NCBI GenBank assembly: GCA_027627225.1
Contig: CM051030.1
Coordinates: 3,687,501-3,751,500, forward strand
Length of the DNA: 64,000 bases
From: Congeria kusceri
Lineage: Eukaryota > Mollusca > Bivalvia > Myida > Dreissenidae
Direction: 5' to 3'
Made by a program: the position numbers and the translations under genes. The notes under the pieces are model-generated. The model ran no database searches. It had not been told where the DNA came from and saw only the letters and a program-made list of their open reading frames with translations. Position 1 is the stretch's first letter. Each line of letters begins with the position of its first letter. This document shows, one piece after another, positions 10,653-22,327 of this stretch.

Positions 10653-11840
10653 ACAAGCTCTTTGCAGTTTATGTGAATTTTAACTATATAAATGTGATAA
10701 GTGATTTACCAGTAACACTGTTGGGTGAATTTAGAATAAGCTATCAAACACAGAATTGACTTATACATTACACAAATGTTTTATATGCAGTTAACCATAT
10801 GTTTTGCAAATAATTAGAACAATAGACATCTGCATCGATGATTTCATCAGTTTTATAGATTTTACCACAAAAATATATACTTTTATGCATTGATCAAGTT
10901 TTTAAAATCAAATAGGACCATATCCATCCATGCATGAACTCAGATTTTCAGAACTAAAAAAAACCTATCAAACACATGGATGAGAGAAGAATCACAAAAA
11001 AATGCAAATAATATAAGTGAATCTGAATTTGACGTTCATTCTTTAGTTGTGTGAATTTTGTAGTTGTAAGACAAGAAACATATGCAAGTTTGTTCGATGT
11101 TTGATGCCAAATTCTAACTTGTCATGATAGAGTGTTAGATAAAGAAATTGTTAGGGGGTGAAATCTGTATCAACCATGTTTGACAGGAAATCCCAGAATT
11201 TTCGAGATTGTCAAGTATTAAATAAATGTCACTTACTTTTATATGTAACATCTTTTGTATAAATGTGCATGTGATTTATTGCATTTCTGTATGAAGCCCC
11301 ATGTCTACCAATCTCATTAAAATCATCTCCACTCTGACGCTACTATATTATCCGCTGACTGGATCTGATGACTCCACATTAGGGGTCACATTCAGATGAA
11401 CTTTTCAGGAGTCAATCAAATTGTTGCCTTCAAAATGGTGTGATATAAGTTTATATATAAACCACAAAAAATATGCAAGAAATTAACATGAACTTTGGAT
11501 GTTTAGTCGCCTAAGGTACCGCTATATCCATTTTTATCCACGTGAAAATTAACTGTAAATGATTTATTTCCGAGGATCAGCTGGAAATGCTTCACTTTTA
11601 AAAACACGCAGCCAAACTTTGCTGTGCAAAAAGCACTTTCATTGGGCGAAGCAGGGCTTATATTTTCTTGTTCGGAAGGTCATTTGAACGTGACCTGTTA
11701 TACAATGTCTTCAGATCGTAACAACGTTAGGATTTGATTTTAATGAGATTGCATGTCTACGAAAGTTCTGAGTATCAAACTTAGTGTGGGTATAAAACAT
11801 TGACTTGTGAGACTGATTGTAACTTAAGAAGTAGTTTCGA
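10653..11840. other. Unassigned intergenic sequence
   Basis: AT-rich sequence with no exon, array or known repeat seen. An ATTAAATAAATG motif near 11218 is the only polyadenylation-like signal noted. Confidence 0.4.
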
Positions 11841-11846
11841 TTTAGA

Positions 11847-12107
11847 GTTGTTTATCGGCTAATAAAGAACGATTTGGAGTTCTGATGCATATGAATTAAA
11901 CCAAGACGGCAATCAGTGTTTATTAGCCAATAAATGTGAATGTGAAAATTATTTTGATTCTAACATGACCTGACCACATTTTCTGCAATTTCAATGCGAA
12001 CTATAGTTTACAGTTTCTGAACTATTTTTTCATGTTGTTTATAGGTCGTTTAATAATGGCAAATTTTGTTCTTTGTCTATAGAGAACTCTGCACATGTCA
12101 TGTTAGA
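11847..12107 (+). mobile_element. MITE-like repeat, family B (copy 2)
   Basis: It opens GAGTTGTTTATCGGCTAATA and ends near CATGTCATGTTAGAA, following the order seen in the copies at 16305 and 21085. It directly abuts the family-C repeat at 12111, which begins two or three bases later. Confidence 0.7.
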
Positions 12108-12110
12108 ACT

Positions 12111-12373
12111 GAGGCGCATCGTGGGAAAACCGGTCTTAATGCAAGTGCGTAAAGTGTCGTCCCAGATCAGCCTGTGCAGTCCGCACAGGCTAATCTGGGA
12201 CTGCACTTTCCGCCTACAGTAGATTTATGTTTAGAAGAGACCACCTTGAAACAGAAAATACCATAAAAGTGGAAAGTGCCATCCTGGATTAGCATGTGGG
12301 GACTGCACAGGCTAATCTGGGACGACACTTTACGCACATGCATTAAGACCGGTTTTCTCACGACGCGCCACAC
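12111..12373 (+). mobile_element. Family C palindromic repeat, copy 2
   Basis: Starts GAGGCGCATCGTGGGAAAAC and ends TCTCACGACGCGCCACA. Both internal hairpins are present: AGCCTGTGCAGTCCGCACAG near 12168 and a second near 12290-12320. A 73-codon minus-strand open frame here is spurious. Confidence 0.85.
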
Positions 12374-12768
12374 ATATAGTCTGAGCATTGACTTTTATGG
12401 TTTGATATTTATTGTGTAATATGGAAGTAAATTCTTGTTTGTTGTTAAGTGTCATACATATAAATGGATGTTTTATATTATGGTCTTTATGGAACAATTT
12501 GTATTCCATTTCGAGATGTTTCTCTCAGATATCCGCCGAAAACAGAAACATTAGTAGCATTTAAGCGTCTAGGGGGACATTCTACATTTTACAACCTATT
12601 CCTCTGTATAGCGCCATTGTGGATATATTTTTATACAGGTTTAATTTCTGTTTTCTAATTAAGAACATCGATTTAAGATTCACTTATTTTTCTTGTTATA
12701 AAGGCAGCAAAAGCATCAGTTTAAAACTTTTTTCTTTAAATTTAGTTTACATTATTATAATATAATGG

Positions 12769-13352
12769 GCCTTTAAAGGCCTAGTTTAATCCTACTTTAT
12801 TTGAACCCCCCTGTGTATTATACCCCTGTGTATTGGCACCCTACTGTGGTCACAGTGTGGCGACCCTTATCCACTGAGATTATACACTGCTGCAGAGGTA
12901 GAGATATATTGAAGCAGTGCACAAAGCTCAGTCAGCTGAAAAGATTGCAGATAATGATAAGAGATTATATGGTGGACCAATACACTGAGTGGAATACCCC
13001 ATGGAGCGGCCAGATATTCCTTAGTATAGGCCTTTAAGATTAAAGGCCGACCGGCAGTTTACGGAATGTGACGATAGCATGGGGTATTCGACTATGTGTA
13101 TCGGTCCACCATAAAATCTCATATCATTAGCTGCAATCTTCTCTATCAGCTGACTGAGCAATGGTTGAGGGCACTGTTTCAATTGAAGCATTGTATTGAT
13201 CTCAGCTGATAAGGGTCCCCACACTGTGTCCACACTGGGTCCACAGCAGGGTCACCAGGTGCCAATACACAGGAGGACAATGGCCCAGATTTGGGGGGGG
13301 GGGGGGGGGGGGTTAAATATCAAATAAAGAAAGATTAAACTAGGCCTTTAAG
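12769..13352. mobile_element. Large fold-back element
   Basis: Two arms of about 270 bp are inverted copies of each other and meet near 13035-13042. The left end GGCCTAGTTTAATC returns as GATTAAACTAGGCC at the right. Both arms carry the GTGTATTGGCACC, TCAGTCAGCTGA and ATGGTGGACC blocks (directly or as complement). A G-run at 13291-13312 lies in the right arm only. The arms have diverged by substitutions and small indels, so it is not a recent duplication. Confidence 0.8.
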
Positions 13353-13665
13353 ACTAAGAGTGTTCAAAGTCATGGGGTCTGAGTTTACATCATATGCTTT
13401 TACAAAATAATGAATACCTCAGTATAAACTGCTATTGGTGCTGCACAAATCTGGAAAATTATGGCTGTATAGATTTATGAAAACCAATATTTTTCTACTA
13501 AATGTATCGATATACTTTCGACCCCTGATACAACCAATTCTTGCAAAGAATTGTATGATACAATTGTCGGACAGTTTCTTTGAATTTAGAACACATTATT
13601 TGGATTGTTACATTAGTTGCCAATATTAATAGCTCTCATTTCATAAGCACGGTTATACTAATCAC

Positions 13666-14003
13666 GGACATCGGTTCCTACGGATATTATATTGCATGAC
13701 ATTATAAGCAATCTTGTAAGTGTTTATCCTAAAAATTGGGACTTTGTATCGCCGATAAATACACCATATTGGCCACGACGTCTGGAATGACAATGATCTT
13801 ACACAGGAATGATTGTAGGGGTAACAAAATAATGTAGGAACGAATGTCTGGGCTGTGAAAATAATGTGGGAACGAATGTCTGGGCTATCAAAATAATGTG
13901 GGAACGAGTATCTCAAGTGTCATAATCATGTAGGAACCAATGTCCGCCTCGGTAAATAATAGCATGATGGCATGGGAACAAATGTCAGTAGGAACCGGTG
14001 TCC
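13666..14003. mobile_element. Inverted-repeat element with internal ~36-bp tandem units
   Basis: The terminus GGACATCGGTTCCTAC at the left is mirrored by GTAGGAACCGGTGTCC at the right, with one mismatch. Between about 13800 and 13990, units of AATAATGTGGGAACGAATGT are repeated four or five times with decay. Each internal unit resembles the terminal motif, as if the terminus was amplified inwards. Confidence 0.65.
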
Positions 14004-14009
14004 GGAGAC

Positions 14010-14730
14010 CCCGTTATACATTTGACATCGAATAGCCACTCTTGTAGATTTAGGTGCAATAAACTGTAGTAATGTGTCAATTAAAGTGTTGCTTTTTATT
14101 TATTTCTTTGCAAATAACAGGAAGACTTCAGCATTATGAAATAAATCTGTAAAAAATGTTAATAACTTTAATACTCAATTGCAGAAACTTATGACCTCAT
14201 GAGCCCCGCCCCCACCCCCCCAAAAAAAAGCATATTTGCAGTAATTCTAAAGCGACACATCATTAGTTTGCTTTAGACAACGATGTAAAACTAGTATAGA
14301 TAATAGACCGATTCGGGATTTGCCACGAATAGTTTAAACTCCTTCCCAGCTATTGTTAAAGGATTAATTTCCATTCATCGAAAATCACAAATATTACCAC
14401 GTGCTCTTTGGAATATCACAAATTCGACGTGCTCTTTTGTATGAAATAGTTTAACCCCTTAACATGTGATATCCAAGTCTGATGATTGGTTAATATTGCA
14501 CATTAATTTGAACGTGACTGACATTTATGGAAGCTTCTATTATGCAATAGCTCATGAACAGAGTCAATGCTTTCGAAAATAGTACTTAAACTTTTTATTT
14601 ATAGTAAACTGCTTAGCAAAATGGCAACAAGATCCCTTTCTTGTATAATGAAACATTACAAATAATGTAGCCTTGTGATTCGCAAATGTGTTCAAATTTA
14701 AGGCATCTATACCGGGACACTTAAAAACAA
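14010..14730. other. Unassigned intergenic sequence
   Basis: No exon or clear repeat. A C-run/A-run (about 14205-14228) is the only low-complexity feature. Confidence 0.4.
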
Positions 14731-14732
14731 GA

Positions 14733-15727
14733 GGGCCATGATGGTCGAAAGCGCTCACCTGAGAACTGGTACAGATGAAGACCATACTGTTGTGACAGGT
14801 TTAAAAATAAGGTATATGAACAATACGCAAAGGGGGATAGGATTATTTTGATTTAAAACATCGGTTAGTGCAATGAGCTAACTAAAGTACGAGTTTGGTA
14901 GTGGATGTGCGGTGTTTTTGCTAATGGTTCTCAAATAATTTTCTCGATATTCTTACCTGACCCTTTTTCATTAAGTCCGTGACAATTTTGGAAAATGAAG
15001 AAACAGTAGAATTTGATGTATTTTTCGCAGACAGTTTTAGAGAACTAGTTGCAATGCAATAATTGCGATGGCTGTGCTATAAGGTCAAGTTTTGCTTTTT
15101 CAATGATAATTTTCTGTCCAATGATGGTGAATGATGTTAATGCAGGTTCTGAAGCAATGCTGCATGTACAAATAACTGCATGCAAGGTTTGCAACTGTTG
15201 GAAATCAAATTTTATCAATCTATTTGTATGGTAAACAAGTTTGGTCAACATTGAATAAAAAATTGTGTGTGCAAGCCAATCAATGTTTCTGGCCTGATCA
15301 TGCTTATATTCGACTTCACCTGTAGTCTTACATTCATAGACAAACTGTGCACGATTGGTGAAGATTGGATGAAAAATGAAGTCTCTATCCTGAATAATGT
15401 CGATTTTTTGTATATTTTTTCATATACAAAGGGCAATAAATCTGGTGTTTCTGGCCCGATTTTGCTTATATTCGACTTCACTTTTAATCTTATGGTCATA
15501 GACAAACTATGCAAGATTGGTGAAGATTGGATAAAAAATGAAGTCTCTATCCTGAATATTAATAAAAATGTCCATTGTTGCATTTTTTTTTCACAAAGGG
15601 CAATAACTCGGGTGTTTCATTTGCGATCTTGCTTATATTCGACTTCAACTGTAATCTCATGGTAATAGACAAACTGTGCACGATTGGTGAAGATTGGATG
15701 CATTAAGCCCGGTTTTCCCACGATGCA
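14733..15727 (+). repeat. Composite interspersed repeat with ~165-bp tandem units ending in a family C fragment
   Basis: It starts GAGGGCCATGATGGTCGAAA, a motif I associate with common bivalve repeats. From about 15287 to 15697 a ~162-167 bp unit (TGCTTATATTCGACTTCA at 15301, 15463 and 15630) occurs two and a half times. The last unit breaks in mid-motif at GATTGGATGCATTAAGCCC, where sequence of the family-C right end (15699-15727) takes over. The 112- and 132-codon open frames here arise from the tandem units. Confidence 0.6.
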
Positions 15728-16304
15728 ACTTATGTATAGGTTATACAAGTTTACTATTAAGCTAGGATCCCAATGTGCAGTAATTACACTTTCCTATGGG
15801 TACGATGTAAACACCATTAAAAAAAGTTCAACATACACCAAAAAAACAACACTTTGTGGTAGAAAAAGCTTTTATATGCGACACTGTTTGTTATTCATAG
15901 ATAATACCAAAGCTGGCCGGAAACTATAACATGCAACCAACAAAAAAAGAAATCTTATTGGCTGTGTTATAAATAGATTTTTGAAAATTCCATGTTTTTG
16001 AAAAAAAGTTATTCAATGTGATGTCATCGGATCTTCCTGTATGAATATAGTATACTCGTGCACAGATTGTAGTGTGCCAAATGCAAGGTATTTACCAGGT
16101 ATACGACGTTCTATAAGCATACTGCCACAAGCTATATCCTAATTTTTCTAAGTGTCCGAAAATGAATGGTCCCGAAAAAACAATTCTTTCACCGTATTTA
16201 GTTGGTGTCCTAACATTTACAGTGTTCAACATACAGAGTAAGGGTAATATTTCCCTCCGACAACAAAACATAATAGAACAATTAAGAAATAATTTTAGAT
16301 TTAT

Positions 16305-16625
16305 CATTGTTTATCGGCTAATAAACAACGATTTGGAGTTCTGATGCGTTGGAATTTAACCATGAGGGCATTAGCCAGAGTGGTTTAATAGCCACGCATC
16401 AAAATGACAAGAGTTGTTTATTGGTTGATAAACAATGATAATGCAAACATTATTTTGATTCTAACATTATTTGACAAATAGTTTTGCAATTGTAATGAGA
16501 ACTACATTTCACTATGCTCAGCTCAGAATCTGGACTACTTTTTGCGTTGTTTATTGGGTAGTTTAACAACGATAATTTTGTTCTTTGTCTATAGAAACAT
16601 AGGCAAGTATCATGTTAGAATATTA
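16305..16625 (+). mobile_element. MITE-like repeat, family B (copy 3, most complete)
   Basis: It begins CATTGTTTATCGGCTAATAA and carries the inverse arm TTATTGGTTGATAAACAATG at 16420-16439, then the shared right part ending GTATCATGTTAGAATA. This uninterrupted copy serves as the reference for the disrupted one at 21085. Confidence 0.75.
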
Positions 16626-17182
16626 TTTAATAAATATATAAAACTGATTAATTTAATTTTATATAGTTTATTAAACGGTAGAAAAAGACAATGAAGCATT
16701 AATAACAAAGTAATAATTAAAAGAAGAAGTTAAAGCTATAATGTATAAAACAAATTCAATAAATATGCGGCATGCACTTCAATTTGATTCAGCAACAAGA
16801 GCTGTCAGAGGACAGCGCGCTCGACTATTCAAAATATTTCAGTTGGTACCTATTTTGGATAATGGAAGGGGCATAAATTTGTTAAAATACAAAACTTTTA
16901 AGTGAAGCCTTGTTTAGTTTATACATTTTTGGAACAAAAACTTTAACCACAAAATCTATGTAAAAAGTGTGCATAACTCTGTCAAAATACAAATAAGAGT
17001 TATAGGTAATGTTGCCCCTGATACTAGAGTTGATGACAAAGGTTAGTTTCAAGTGAATAACTTATGTAATGTTGAAGTTACAAAACTTTAACCAAAAAAT
17101 CTATGTGAAAAAGGGGCATAACTCTGTCAAAATACAAAACAAAGTTATGGGTAATGTTGCCCCTGATACCAGAGTTGATAAC

Positions 17183-18169
17183 CAGGGATGTGCCTAATTA
17201 TTTTCAAGATTAATTAATTATTTTCAATTATATTGAGAAAATTGCTAATTAAATTAAATTACATGCCTGTTTTAAAAAGTAATAAATACATTACAGTTAT
17301 TTTGCAAAAAGTAATTAATTATAATTAATTATTTTATCCATTTTTAAACATACAACTCGAAGCATTTGCAACACAAAGTGTACTCATTTATTCAGCAAAA
17401 ACATATGGCCCAGTGGTTAGGCGTTCGCCTACGGAGCGGGAGGTGGAAGGTTCGAGTCCTACACAGGGCTTGTTCTGATATGGCCAGTTGCCTACCCAGC
17501 AGCTAGTTAAATCAAGGGGTACCGGTTGCCTACCTGCCAAGAACCCGGCATATAGGAGAGGAATCGGGAGTAAAGATGTTCATCAGTAAAGGTGTCTCAT
17601 AAGTCAAAAACTGGCTGGCCCTTAATCGCGAGGGTTGACACTATAATAAACAAACCCTTTTACTTTTTTACTTTTATATTCATTTACTTATCAGTACAAT
17701 TCATTATTTAATTTATTTTTAATAAAAAAATTCAAAGTATTTGCAACACACAGTTTACTTATTCAGCCAGAAACATAAATGTATTCATAAATCAGTTAGA
17801 AATAAGCATATTGACCTTTGTAACAGTTAATAAACACATTTTGAGAGACTCGAGTATTGACCCAGTATTCAATCTAACCAAGACTGAAAAGGTACAAACA
17901 CCTCAACACCTCTTTGTTAATTTAACAGTACCTGTCAAATTGTACCTGTTACTGTGAAATTTTCACACTCCCATCGTTCGAAGTTGAAAATAATATTAAG
18001 ACTGAATTGACAATTACAGTCCAAATCTTGGTCAGTAATTAATTATTTTCAATTACTTAAATCGACTTCTGTCTCAATTATTTATTATTTTCAATTAGAT
18101 CAAAATTTGTAATTAATTATAATTAATTTAATTATAATTAAATTATAATTATAATTAGGCACATCCCTG
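17183..18169. mobile_element. hAT-type MITE (8-bp target duplication)
   Basis: Terminal inverted repeats CAGGGATGTGCCTAATTAT and its complement bound 987 bp. The flanks are TTGATAAC on the left (17175-17182) and TTGATGAC on the right (18170-18177), an 8-bp target duplication with one change. CAGGG ends plus 8-bp duplications are hAT hallmarks. The interior is ATTAATT-rich with no transposase. It carries a nested SINE at 17403-17660. Confidence 0.85.
17403..17660 (+). mobile_element. tRNA-derived SINE nested in the hAT MITE
   Basis: The head TGGCCCAGTGGTTAGGCG resembles a Pol III A box and GGTTCGAGTCC at 17449 a B box. A ~190-bp unrelated body follows, ending GAGGGTTGACACTATAATAA. Flanking MITE sequence continues on both sides (ATTCAGCAAAAACATA / TTTATATTCATTTACTTA). 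The order of insertion is therefore: older repeat, then hAT MITE, then SINE. Confidence 0.75.
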
Positions 18170-18908
18170 TTGATGACAAAGGTTAGTTCCAACTTTCAGG
18201 TGAATAACTTACGTAGTTTTAAAGTGACCAAACATTTGAATATAAACTTACGTAGTATTGAAGTTACAACACTTTTGAGAATAAACTTTAACCAGAAAAT
18301 CTATGTGAAAAAGGGGCATTACTCTGTCAAAATACAGAAAGAGTTATGGGGAATGTTGCGGCTAATACTGGAGTTGATGACAAAGGTATATTCCAAGTTT
18401 CACGTGAATAACTAATGTAGTTTTGAAGTTACAAGACTTTTGAATAAAAACTTTAACCAATTCAGATGCGGACGCCGACGCTGATGCCGAGGGTAGTAGG
18501 ATAGCTCACCTATTCTTCAAATAGTCGCGCTAAAAACAACAGCATGTTATTTGCAAAAATTAGCTGATGATATTTTAATTGTCACATTCCTATACCAAAT
18601 TTATTATTTATTTATTATATCAATAAATTCACAATATGAACAGAAAAAAAATCCACGCTGTTAAAACCTACATCAAATGTGTCAACATTTCCAAACTTAG
18701 TTATGCCAGAGGCATAAAACGTTTAGGCAGAAAATAGATTTTATGAAAAATGATTTGTGTTAAGTTGATTTAAATAATTACAACACATTTTTGTAGACTC
18801 AAAAGCTTTTAAGTGATTTATCATCTTGAACAACATTTTCTTGCCTCTTTATTTAAAACATTTGTATATAATGTCAAATGTTTTATATTGCTTAAAAGAA
18901 ATAAATAA

Positions 18909-19167
18909 GCCGTGTCATGGGAAAACCGGGCTTAATGCATGTGCGTAAAGTGTCGTCCTCGATCAGCCTGTGCAGTCCGCACAGGCTAATCCAGGACGAC
19001 ACTTTCCGCTTTTATGGTATTTTCTGTTTCAAGGAGGTCTCTTCTAAACATAAATCCACTGTAGGCGGAGAGTGCCATCCCGGATTAGCCTGTGCGGACT
19101 GCACAGGCTAATTCGAGACAACACTTAACGCACATGCATTAAGCCCGGTTTTTCCACGACGCGCCTC
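18909..19167 (+). mobile_element. Family C palindromic repeat, copy 3
   Basis: A nearly complete copy from GCCGTGTCATGGGAAAACCG to TTCCACGACGCGCCTC. Both internal hairpins are intact: CCTGTGCAGTCCGCACAGG and CCTGTGCGGACTGCACAGG. This is the best copy for deriving a consensus in this window. Confidence 0.9.
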
Positions 19168-19284
19168 AAATGTATTATACAACAGGAAAAAAAGTCAGTT
19201 TTCGAAAATTATTTCTAACAGCCAAAAAATGAGAAACTGCCCCTTTAAAAATTGAGAACAATTAAATATGGGGATGGGTCAGAT

Positions 19285-19826
19285 AGTCTGGTCCATTAGG
19301 CGGAAAAAAAAAAGTCCTGTTTCTGGTCTCCCTACCTACCCTTAACGTTTTGCTGCCTATCCTACATATTTTTGGTCCAAAAAAATGTTTATTTTCTTTC
19401 CAATGATAAATTTTCTTTTACTCATTTTTCTGAACATGATTTTAAGGGATTTTTTTTTTCACATTGAAGGTACATCAGTCAAACTAATTACTTCTATCTT
19501 TATTTTGTTTTAAATTTATTTCAGGAGTATTGTTTTCAGAAAAGTTGGGCATTACTTTGAATTAACACATGGTTGTTTACCGGTAGTTTTTCAAATTTTA
19601 ACAGGCAGTTATGTTGGCTCGTTGGTCGATCAGTTTGGGATAAAGGTTTTGCAATCTGTCATCACATTACTCATCTGTATTGTATGTCCCATCTGAATAG
19701 ACACCTATATAGAACACACACCAACACCCCATCATAAAAAAAATCCCTACCTACCTACCATTATTTTTTGGGCCAGAGACCAGAAACAGAAGTATTTTTT
19801 TTATTTGGCCTGAGAATAGTAGAATT
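19285..19826. mobile_element. Inverted-repeat element with CCTGTTTCTGGTCTC ends
   Basis: CCTGTTTCTGGTCTCCCTAC near 19316 is answered by GAGACCAGAAACAGAAG near 19778, and CCTACCTACC runs lie inside both ends. Outer poly-A/poly-T tracts lie beyond the inverted motifs. The interior has no coding frame. Confidence 0.6.
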
Positions 19827-20706
19827 CCAGACTCAACTGCATATTGGTGTCTTTGTACATGGAATTTGTAACTCCAGCCTAGAAAATACATACATACATA
19901 ATACACTTGCTATACAATTTAAAATTCCTTAATACATACGAACACAATGAAAGACCTAACAAATATCCTTACAAAATATGCTAATATCAACAATTTGGAA
20001 TCATCCATTAAGACAAAGAAATTCATATTATCCTTCTTTCCCATCTATTCAGCCACCCCTGTCTATTCGGCCACCCCCTGAACAATAGAAATTAATTGTT
20101 ATTTCTTATTAACCTTTGTAAGTTATTTGTATGGTGACAATTCTATCTCATAAATATGTTGTTTTTTTAATTTTAAAAATTGCAATTTTAGATTTTAAGA
20201 TATTTGAAGAAATTATCTGAAAATCGCTACACAATTATGTGCATAACCCTGGATTTTTGTAAACATTCATTTTAAAACAGTAATTTGGTGCTTGTTGGTC
20301 TAATACTGGATGCTTTAAATGAATTAGATCTTATTTTTATCTGAGTGCTTTCTATCAAATAAAGACTGAACCAAATGATAGAAAACATCTGAAGAATTAA
20401 TGGTTGCTAGGGTGTCTTCCTAGAATTGGTTAGTAACTAAGTGACTCTGATCTCTAAATTATCTGACCTTTATTTTGTATGAGAGACCTTAAATTTAAAG
20501 ATACAAGTCTCACTGGTGTTGAAATTGTGTTTAGCGTATAAAAGCCATTTAGCTCTTACATGGCCGAATATACAGGAAAAGAGGCTACTACCTATGAAGT
20601 TAAGTACATCAATGGTATTTACCATAGCTCGGACACATTTACCTGACACGCATGAACTCTTCAGCATAAATTATGCTCTTGAATTGATTAATATATTTAT
20701 ACTTAA

Positions 20707-20883
20707 CACTGTCATTTCACTCAATTTTTATATTTCGCCCTTATGGGCTTTATCAAAATTATGAACACATAAAAAAACTACATCTTTTTGTGTTTGAATA
20801 GCACAAAAATGTAGTTTTTATGTGTTCATAATTTTGATAAAGCCCATACGGGCGAAATATTAAAATTGAGTGAAATGACAGTG
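20707..20883. mobile_element. Long hairpin element
   Basis: Arms of about 75 bp (CACTGTCATTTCACTCAATT ... and its complement) flank a loop of roughly 28 bases. Pairing is near perfect (for example CCCTTATGGGC against GCCCATACGGG). The transcript would form a long stable stem. Probably a small fold-back MITE. Confidence 0.85.
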
Positions 20884-21084
20884 TTGTGCATTGAAGTCCC
20901 TGGTTGGACATTATTCTGTGTATTTCTACTCAGTTTTGTTCTTGCGTGTGTTTCACAACTTTAATGATACCATAACTGTATTTCAGTGCTATAGGCTTTC
21001 ATTGATTAAACTTGATTCCAGTATGAAAACTAATATACTCATTCTACCAGACTTGTAATACATTTAAGAAATATTATTTCAATT

Positions 21085-21715
21085 TTGAGTTGTTTATCAG
21101 TAAATGTTTGTTTTTTGTTTGTTTGGATGTTTTTCCGTTTTTAAGAGTATTTCACTCGTATCACGGCGGTCAGTTAACCTACTCACACTTTTCCTGGGCA
21201 AGCTTAGCCGATCTAAGCGGTTTACCAGTACTAAGTGCACATACTTATGCCAGTAACTGACAACTGCCCTATTTGAATCAGAGGTAGGGGGAGAATGGCC
21301 GTATAAATAATTTCATGACTAATCCGCACACAAGTTATAGCCGGGCTAGGGTTCGAACTCACGATCCCCGGATTGACAGTCCAGCGCTCTACCAACTGAG
21401 CTAGCCGGGCCCGGCTTATCAGTAAATAAACAATGATTTTGAGCTGTGATGAGTAGGAATTTAACCACAAGGGTGTTAGCCTGAGCTGCTTAATATACGC
21501 GCATCAGAACGATAAATCGTTGTTTATTTACAGATAAACAACGATAAGCGAAAATTATTTCGATTCTAACATGACCTGACAACATATTCTGCAGTCACAA
21601 TGCAAACTATATTTTACAGCTTCGGAACTACTTTTTCGAGTTGTTTATTGGAAATTTAACAACAGACATTTTTCTCCTTTGTCGATAGAAAACTTTGTCA
21701 GGTTAGAAGCATGCC
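21085..21715 (+). mobile_element. MITE-like repeat, family B (copy 4, split by a SINE)
   Basis: Left part GAGTTGTTTATCAGTAAA stops at 21104; the right part resumes at 21416 and continues through the arm CGTTGTTTATTTACAGATAA to ATAGAAAACTTTGTCAGG. Comparison with the copy at 16305 shows that the intervening 311 bp are an insertion. Confidence 0.75.
21105..21415 (-). mobile_element. tRNA-derived SINE, family S1 (minus strand) with target duplication
   Basis: On the minus strand the head reads CCCGGCTAGCTCAGTTGGTA and continues to a GAGTTCGAACCCTAG B box. It resembles a tRNA with a GTC anticodon region (tRNA-Asp like). The body and tail follow. The 11-bp TTATCAGTAAA flanks both sides (21094-21104 and 21416-21426), a target-site duplication of LINE-type retrotransposition. 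Related copies: 37590-37890 (+), 60354-60640 (-) and a tail at 62254-62308 (-). It is not a working tRNA gene. Confidence 0.88.
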
Positions 21716-22188
21716 AAAAGGTCAGTGCCAGGTTAATGTGTCTGACCTATATCAACCAGAAAGGCAATGAATTAAAATGCATATTACTACCTAGTAAGGT
21801 AAGAACACTAATTTTGTCAATGATCTCACCATTTTTTTGCATTGATCGAATCTGTTTGCATTAGAAATAACATACATAAATTATTTACCTCCTTTTCACT
21901 GCATTATTCGTTGACCAGAGCACACATATGTTAGCAAGATACCAGTAGCCAAAATATCCAATTCATACTAAAATGTCTGAAATTATTTGAAAATAATTTT
22001 TCTATATTTATGGGGAAAATATTAGAAACAGTTATTTTCATCAAATCTGAAATTTTTTACTAGTAATTTCTTTGGCAAACCTAGCATAAAGTACCATGTG
22101 CACCATAATTTTGAACACCAGCAAAAACTCCAGGAAAAACCACACATAAATTTGTTCACAACGATCACCATGGCAAAAAGGCTACAGA

Positions 22189-22327
22189 TCACTGATTCCT
22201 ATTTCGAAGGTTGTTGTTTTCCTCAGACAGTGCCACGATCTTTTTGCTAAGCTGCTCATTGTGCTTCTTGAGGTACCGGATCATGTCTGCTTGCTTCTCC
22301 AGCACCTGATCAACAAGACCCGCGTCC
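22189..22327 (-). CDS. TMEM192: TMEM192 terminal exon (coiled coil, stop codon)
   Basis: The acceptor GATCTTTCAG opens the exon and its first G completes an Arg codon with the CG of the previous exon. Forty-five codons follow, then TGA at 22191-22189. VLEKQADMIRYLKKHNEQLS shows heptad spacing and matches the most conserved part of TMEM192. The acceptor resembles the unit of the minisatellite that starts immediately upstream. Confidence 0.88.

Larger units (their letters stand above)
16797..18535 (+). mobile_element. Bivalve-type repeat interrupted by a hAT-like MITE
   Basis: The left end reads AGAGCTGTCAGAGGACAGCG and the right end GATAGCTCACCTATTCTTCA. Between them are units with GGGGCATAACTCTGTCAAAA and TGTTGCCCCTGATACCAGAG. 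The unit is broken at 17182 and resumes at 18170 (TTGATGACAAAGG) after the inserted element. Right-end GACGCCGACGCTGATGCCGA is another hallmark of this repeat type. Confidence 0.65.

Noticed and set aside
15245..15665. 112- and 132-codon frames on opposite strands
   Set aside because: Both come from the ~165-bp tandem units of a bivalve interspersed repeat.
21340..21415. A functional tRNA-Asp gene
   Set aside because: The tRNA-like part is the head of a SINE with body, tail and target duplication, and the same unit recurs at 37590 and 60354.
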